Source: Trebouxia sp. TZW2008
Lineage: Eukaryota > Chlorophyta > Trebouxiophyceae > Trebouxiales > Trebouxiaceae
Length of the DNA: 64,000 nt
Assembly (NCBI GenBank): GCA_002118135.1
Contig: BDIU01000479.1
Coordinates: forward strand, 48,901 to 112,900
Direction of reading: 5' to 3'
Shown here one piece after another: positions 59,701 to 64,000 of the stretch (position 1 is the first letter of the stretch; every line of letters starts with the position of its first letter). The translations under genes and the position numbers were made by a program. The notes beneath the pieces were generated by a model. That model had not been told where the DNA came from and searched no databases. It saw nothing but the letters and a program-made list of their open reading frames with translations.

Positions 59701-62700
59701 CAATGCTGCAGCAAAGAGCGCTTGTCCGTTATCACTGCAAGCAATGATCCGTGCTGAGATATGTAGCGTCAAGGCTTGTGCGCCATGCACCTGTTGCACA
59801 CAACAAAAGCAACAATGTCTACAGCTTCTAGCATTACTCAGTGCTGAATTCTGGTAGACACCATGTTTGTTGTTGAGCAGCAAGATAGCATGATGCTTGC
59901 AAACACGCTTAAGCAGCTCAAGGCATCATAGGACCTCAAGACAGAACATTTCGCTGTCATCGAAGCAATACTGCAGCAACAGAGGCTTGGCCTTTTTGCT
60001 GGTGCAAGCAGCTGTCAATGCTGAGATGTGTAGTATCATTGCCACTATCAAGCAGCAAGGCGCACGTTAATGCTTGCAGACCTACTGCAGCAGCTCAGAG
60101 CAACATAGCGATTGAAGACATACCATTTACTGCCCACCAAAGCAATATTGCAGCAACACAGGAATGTTCATTGTGACTGCAAGCAGCTATTTACGCTGAG
60201 ATGCTTTGCATCATTTTGATCATACAGCAGCAAGGCCCAATTTGGTGCTTGCAGTTTGTTGAAGCAGCAAGGCATGACAACAACTCAAGACAGGACATTC
60301 CACTGCCCGTCAAAGCAATGCTGCATCAACTGTCGTCTGGCCCTTGTGACTGCAAGCACTTAATCATGCTGGAACATGTAGCATCTTTGCTTCTCTGAAA
60401 CAGCAAGGCACATGCTGATGGTGGCAAACACAGTGAAGCAGCTTGAGGCATCACAGCAACTGAAGAAAGGACATTCCACTGCCCATCAAAGCAATATTGC
60501 AACAACACAGGAATGTTCATTGTGACTGCAAGCAGCTTTTTATGCTGAGCTGCTTTGCATCATGTTAGTCATACAGCAGCAAGGCCCAACTTGGTGCTTG
60601 CAAATACACTGACGAAGCTCGAGGCATCATAGCAACTCGAGACAAGACATTCCACCACCTGTCAAAGCAATGCTGCAGCAGTAACTTTAGCTTTATGACT
60701 GTGAGTCACACACCATGGCAGAAGCAGTGTCTGTACAAGCTTGCCCATAGTCATTGACTTCTTCATTGTAGAGTCTTTGTGGCTTTGTTTTTATTGTTCT
60801 CTTCTCTGCAGCCTTGTGATCTCTTGCACTTACTACCTCTGTGCAGCGCCGCTGCAGGCTGTAGGAGGCAGCTTTGATACATAAGATCATAGCTTGGGAT
60901 GGCAGTGGATGAACAGCGTCTTTGTGCATCACAGCTGTTTTGCAGAGAAAGCTTGTCCCTTCCATATGGCACAGCTCAAAGCTGTACCCCTCCTCTTTCT
61001 ACAATCATGACCAGGGAGATATAAGTACACCGAAACTGGTATTATTTCTCCTTGAGATGAATGTACAAAGAGGAGTGGCACATCTTTGAGCCAGATCACA
61101 TGGCTGCAACAGGCTTCTGTGCAACACAGCCATGCTGCACACCCTGTTGGGGCAAATCTGGAAAGGATCTAGTTCAGAGGGCAATAATGGAAAAGGAGCA
61201 AACGTTTCACCAGAACTGTGGTCCTGTCAATATTTGATACTATCTTGTTGACTGCTGCAACCACTGTCTACTGCCGTCTGTCTAAACTCTGAGAAACTAA
61301 TGATCCAGAACATGCCTGCTTTTGGTTACTGTCACCGTCAAATGTTGGCTTTTGCCTGAGGACAGGCATTTGTACAATACAGCCATGCAGCATATTGTCT
61401 GGGAATAGAAGTCTGCCTGCCGCTCAACTCGCTATCTACCATATTCTGTCAAATGACTATGAGACATTTCCTCCAAAAAAAGTATGCAAAAGGGAGGGGC
61501 ACAGCCTTGAGCCAGATCACAAGGCAGGCACAGCCCTATTTGCAAAACCACTGTGACGCCCGCCTCTCCAGTACACTTAGCTTTGTTCTAACTACTTTCT
61601 CTAATAAAAGACAACTTCAGCTGTGCTTGCTTGAACCCTGTCACCTGAATGTCTAGTGTGAAGAAGGAAGCGCTGCTGGAGTCGAATACAGCAAAGGCTT
61701 GCTTCTTGAAAAGAGTTCAGTAAGAATGGTTTGGGTAGGCTGAAACAGACAACGCTGCAAATGTCAGATGCCAGGCACTGAGTTTGAGTGAAGGCTGCTG
61801 GGAACGAGCATGGACAAGAAGAAGTTCAGGGCAGCACAGGCGCATGCAGAAGGGGAAAAAGGGATTGATGACTGCTCACAACAAGTCCCAAGCAAGGCTT
61901 TCCATGACTGCTGAGAATGCAAATGACAAAGAAATTGAGGTCAGCGCAGGCGCATGCAGACAAAAACAAAGGGACTGAGGTCTGCTGACAATGCGTCTCC
62001 AGCAAGGCTTTCAGTGACTGCTGAGAATGCACATTGAGAAGAAACTGGAGTCAGCACAGGCACATGCACAAGAAAAACAAAATGATTGAGGTCTGCTGAC
62101 AATGCGTCTCCAGCAAGGTTTCCAGTGACTGCTACAAATGCAGTGTACAAGAATTTGGGGTCACCATAAGCGCATGCAGACAAAGACAATTGATGTCTTC
62201 TGATTCTCTGGACCATGAAAGAGAAGACTTGATTTGCATCTTTACCTGGGTTTCCTTTGACAGCTTGATCCAGACAGAGTATTCAATTGACTCAAAGATT
62301 AAGCTTGGTCTGATGCATGCCGGATCCTTCTCTTGGATAGCATAAGATAGGGATCAGCCAATGGTCTAGACTTGTCAAAGACCAGACTGATTTGAGTATT
62401 GCATTGCCTATAATACTGAGCGCGGGATGTAACCATTCTGGATTTCATGGACTTGTATGTCCATAAGCTTGGCCTCTGAGCCTGCCTAGCATGCATTTCG
62501 GCAAATGTATGAGACAAAAGGGTGCGTGCAGCAAATGACCGAGAGAAGGGAGGGCTTGCAGCCAGACCTGGGGATCTTTGGATAACTTGATCCAGACAGA
62601 ATCATTCACAGGGTCAAATGTCAGGCTTGGGCTTAGTCTTTGCAGGATCAATGAGGCTTGTGGACTAAGGACATGACACCATCAAGCACAAAGGAGCAGG

Positions 62701-64000
62701 CTTGTTGTGACAAGCAACAGTGAGAGTATGAGTCACAGAAGAAAAGACGGTGTTTGTAGTGATACCTGAGATTCTTTAGTTAGCTTGATCCAAACAGAGT
62801 CGTTTACTGGGTCAAAGATCAGGCTTGGTCTGGTTTTTGCGGGATCATGCTGTTGACTGTAGGCCGTAATGTCATCAAACACCCTGAACAGCGCTTCTTC
62901 AATCACCTCTCCGGCTTTTTCAACCTGAAGCAAACACAGCACATAATTTTGCGCGTAGCCTGGGCGCAAGGCTGAGATATAGATAGGTCCTTGCTTGACC
63001 TGTACTCAAGCAAAGACAAAAGGTTCAGAAAGGCTGCCATGAAAAGGCTTGGTCTATTGCGCGCGGGGTCATATTCTTGGCTGTAGGCTGCGATGTCATC
63101 AAACACCCTGAAAAGCGTTTCTTCAATCACCTCTCCTGCTTTTTCAACCTGAATCAGACAGCGCACAATTTTTGTTTTTGACCTGCTTAGATTGGTACGA
63201 GCTGGCATGTGCTGTTGACTGAAGACCATAATTCCATCGACACTCTGAAGAGCGCTGCTTCAGTTATTTTGCCTGTTTTCTTAAGCTGAAGATCAGGAAG
63301 AGAATTTTTGATATTTAGAAAACTTGCCAAGGTAAGGCTTGATCTGATGTGTGCAGGATCATGCTATAGACTGAATGCTGCAATCAAATTGAACGCCCTA
63401 AACATTTGCAAATATGATGGATCACACACAGTTGCCTGAACCATCTGATTTGGCTTGACTCTTTCCAATAGACCTGAGAACATGCAAACATGAACTGCAA
63501 ACACGACATTCCTAGTTGAGCCTCATCATGTTGGAAAACATTTGGGTTTGAGCAGAGCTGTTTGGATGCAATTCATTGCTTCTGCATGGACCTGTTTGGG
63601 TCATACAACCTGACTACAGCGCATGAACAAAGATCATCATGAAGATGACAACAGTGAGACATGAAGAGAGATACACAATAGCATGAACATACTGCTAGTG
63701 TCTCCTTGACGACGTTTTGTTAATTTTCTTGGCTCATTGAATTTTCTTGACTCAGTGGATATTTTTGGCTCTTTCATTCCTGGTGAAGTGACATCCAATT
63801 TTACAGACATTAAGGTGCAGAGCCTGGACAAATTTCAAGGGTGCACAGCCTGGACAAACATGACAGCCTGGACATACCGCTTGTGTCTCTTTCTCCACAT
63901 GAATCTTCTTGACTCTGCCTTTGAAATCTTCATTGGCCACAAACAGCTTTCCTAGTTCTTCTCTCCCACCAGAAGAGGCCTGCACAGCATTCCAAGAACT
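47723..64000 (-). CDS. MSH1: MSH1: organellar MutS homologue with C-terminal GIY-YIG domain (5' partial)
   Basis: Exons in transcript order: 63878-63979, 62766-62924, 57360-57539, 56457-56574, 55525-55644, 54495-54687, 53074-53217, 51694-51893, 50205-50332, 49618-49749, 48729-49148, 48245-48478 and 47723-47863 (TGA); all in phase, 756 aa in the window. Core/clamp pieces: ANEDFKGRVKKIHVE, VEKAGEVIEEALFRVF, REVEEALKEYRHACDVARGA, AHVNAASRRGWTLP. ATPase: NSFDMSSMFLLTG, Walker A GPNMAGKST, EGKSAFAIEM, Walker B SLVLVDELGKGTE, STGCRGIFATHLH (His switch), VPTWRM..STESLALDVALRCQVP. The GIY-YIG nuclease follows (SSCVYILRR, FYCGETDSLKDRL, LEAQ). MSH1 suppresses recombination and repairs mismatches in plastid and mitochondrial DNA. 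The DNA-binding N-terminus and targeting peptide lie right of 64000. Introns carry large half-exon arrays; the second in the window is 5.2 kb and could hide a small exon. Confidence 0.92.
48245..49749 (-). other. MSH1: MSH1 linker and GIY-YIG exons
   Basis: Two exons (49618-49749 and 48729-49148, 184 codons together) form a Gln/Ser/Asn/Gly-rich linker (NGRASSNGSHSSNGNGSNG) between the ATPase and the nuclease; plant MSH1 is not known to me to have so long a low-complexity linker. In the nuclease exon the canonical GIY reads VYI and YIG reads YCG, with conserved Arg (LKDRLNTHR) and the downstream Glu (ALEAQ). Confidence 0.85.
49770..50830 (-). repeat. Half-exon copies around MSH1 exon 50205-50332
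   Basis: 3'-half copies lie downstream at about 50050-50150 (CQVPSHIVQRIACL) and 49775-49870 (STEWLALDMALQ). 5'-half copies lie upstream at about 50455-50540 (AMIPGSSTESQA) and 50750-50825 (GKMIPGSSTESL then stop). Confidence 0.85.
50831..51320. other. Intron between MSH1 exons 8 and 9 as listed; C-rich tract at 51025-51042
   Basis: No exon copy recognised. A T8 run is followed by a C-rich stretch at about 51010-51042. Confidence 0.5.
51495..52035 (-). repeat. Half-exon copies around MSH1 exon 51694-51893
   Basis: A downstream 3'-half copy at about 51500-51615 reads IPATLASELARFTQQLV against IPTTLASELGSDTELVHHTQQL. An upstream 5'-half copy at about 51950-52030 reads TPNMVNTVMDTCPV against TPNMVNMMMETRPV. 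Confidence 0.85.
52265..53780 (-). repeat. Half-exon array around the MSH1 Walker B exon, about nine partial copies
   Basis: Downstream 3'-half copies (AMLEHLDSTGCRGIFAT-like) lie at about 52913-52980, 52797-52855, 52665-52735 and 52435-52500, with a relic near 52270-52315. Upstream 5'-half copies (DDATxxSLVLVDEL-like) lie at about 53285-53372, 53445-53520, 53575-53643 and 53700-53775. Intact exon 53074-53217 lies exactly between the two sets. Confidence 0.9.
53781..54494 (-). other. Intron between the MSH1 Walker A and Walker B exons
   Basis: A further weak 5'-half relic may lie at 53835-53900; the rest is unrecognised. Confidence 0.45.
54825..55230 (-). repeat. 5'-half copies of the MSH1 Walker A exon
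   Basis: Three copies: about 54830-54902 (GLDMAGKSSILRYVCAVTL), 54955-55020 (GPNVAGK then stop) and 55135-55227 (MAGTSIISRNACAMAL). They diverge increasingly from the intact exon with distance. Confidence 0.88.
55375..56130 (-). repeat. Half-exon copies around MSH1 exon 55525-55644
   Basis: A downstream 3'-half copy at about 55375-55440 reads NSFDMSSMFILTG plus donor. Three upstream 5'-half copies at about 55725-55795, 55895-55945 and 56070-56125 read PGQGMKVEGVWPYWLD and similar. Between them are purine-rich GAAGAAGAGG tracts. A 278-codon open frame across this block is an artefact of the repeats. Confidence 0.9.
56260..57090 (-). repeat. Half-exon copies around MSH1 exon 56457-56574
   Basis: Three upstream 5'-half copies at about 56650-56725, 56810-56880 and 57010-57085 repeat VAASQFAVIAAALEAHV. 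Two short downstream 3'-half relics at about 56375-56400 and 56265-56300 keep CAGCTAGCCA and the donor side. Confidence 0.85.
57645..58285 (-). repeat. 5'-half copies of MSH1 exon 57360-57539
   Basis: Four copies with TGCAG acceptor and AAFELVHPHDRNGKT-like start lie at about 57650-57738, 57845-57932, 58035-58132 and 58235-58275; all are truncated or interrupted after 15-30 codons. Confidence 0.88.
58490..60690. repeat. Satellite-like tandem repeat, ten units of two sizes
   Basis: The core CAGCAAGGCGCATGTTGATGCTTGCAAAC-like block recurs near 58599, 58855, 59110, 59356, 59612, 59880, 60057, 60230, 60405 and 60581. Spacing is about 250-268 bp in the first six and about 173-177 bp in the rest. 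The long units carry an extra block (TGTGCGCCATGCACCTGTTGC and CTACAGCTTCCAG). It is intronic to MSH1 and unlike the half-exon arrays; I see no exon in it. Confidence 0.85.
60691..61810. other. MSH1 intron, no gene recognised
   Basis: A minus-strand open frame at 60693-60965 has no recognisable content, and the flanking MSH1 exons join in phase without it. Confidence 0.45.
61815..62200. repeat. Tandem repeat, four units of about 110 bp
   Basis: Units share GCACAGGCGCATGCAGA, GACTGAGGTCTGCTGACAA and CAGCAAGGCTTTCAGTGAC; copies start near 61820, 61935, 62048 and 62155. Confidence 0.85.
62245..63400 (-). repeat. Half-exon copies around MSH1 exon 62766-62924
   Basis: Downstream 3'-half copies at about 62575-62640 (LTFDPVNDSVWIKLSKDPQ) and 62247-62310 (RPSLIFESIEYSVWIKLSKE). 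Upstream 5'-half copies at about 63035-63150 (VEKAGEVIEETLFRVFDD) and 63225-63290 (LKKTGKITEAALFRV), with a weaker one to 63400. Confidence 0.9.

Noticed and set aside
58490..60690. CRISPR-like array
   Set aside because: Units are 175-268 bp, diverged and eukaryotic intronic; there are no short direct repeats with unique spacers.
1..64000. Clustered defence or metabolic system
   Set aside because: The genes have unrelated functions, lie on both strands and are intron-rich nuclear genes; nothing indicates a functional cluster.

Overview
This is nuclear DNA from an intron-rich eukaryote, most likely a green alga. Three things point there. There is an MSH1-type organellar MutS carrying a C-terminal GIY-YIG domain, a plant/green-lineage architecture. 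There is a four-domain voltage-gated cation channel, a type that algae have and land plants lack. Genes are split into short exons with GT-AG (twice GC-AG) introns, often ending in TGCATGCAG or TGCTGCAG. The species cannot be named from the sequence.

Layout. 1-1740: terminal exon of a plus-strand gene preceded by eight decayed partial copies. 2406-3419 (-): zinc-ribbon protein (DUF4379-like), one arm of an inverted duplication whose other arm is at 35645-37171 (+). 4511-5560: CTG microsatellite and degenerate repeats. 6262-8289 (-): unrecognised 302-aa protein in five exons. 8680-32682 (-): a complete 33-exon gene for a four-domain channel of 2103 aa, with every exon junction in phase and a selectivity ring that reads E-E-D-D as in T-type (Cav3) calcium channels; a tRNA-Gly(UCC) lies in one intron. 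31343-34545: two pogo/Tigger-like MITEs. 37819-41315 (+): unknown Ala-rich, probably extracellular protein. 42039-44125 (-): DJ-1/PfpI-family protein, divergent from an F-box protein at 44839-45884 (+). 47723 to beyond 64000 (-): MSH1, its 5' part outside the window.

The most striking feature is architectural. In every multi-exon gene but the F-box one, exons are flanked by partial tandem copies of themselves with a fixed polarity. Copies on the upstream (5') side keep the acceptor and the 5' half of the exon. Copies on the downstream (3') side keep the 3' half and the donor. Most copies carry stops or frameshifts; the full exon lies at the junction of the two sets. I recognise this at about 28 exons, with up to nine partial copies per exon. 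It explains much of the intron length and implies repeated tandem duplication of segments that span an exon-intron boundary. It also serves as an annotation tool: the polarity tells strand, and the intact exon is where the two kinds of copy meet.

Functionally the genes look unrelated (ion transport, organelle DNA maintenance, redox/DJ-1, F-box, zinc-ribbon). Nothing suggests an operon-like or defence cluster.
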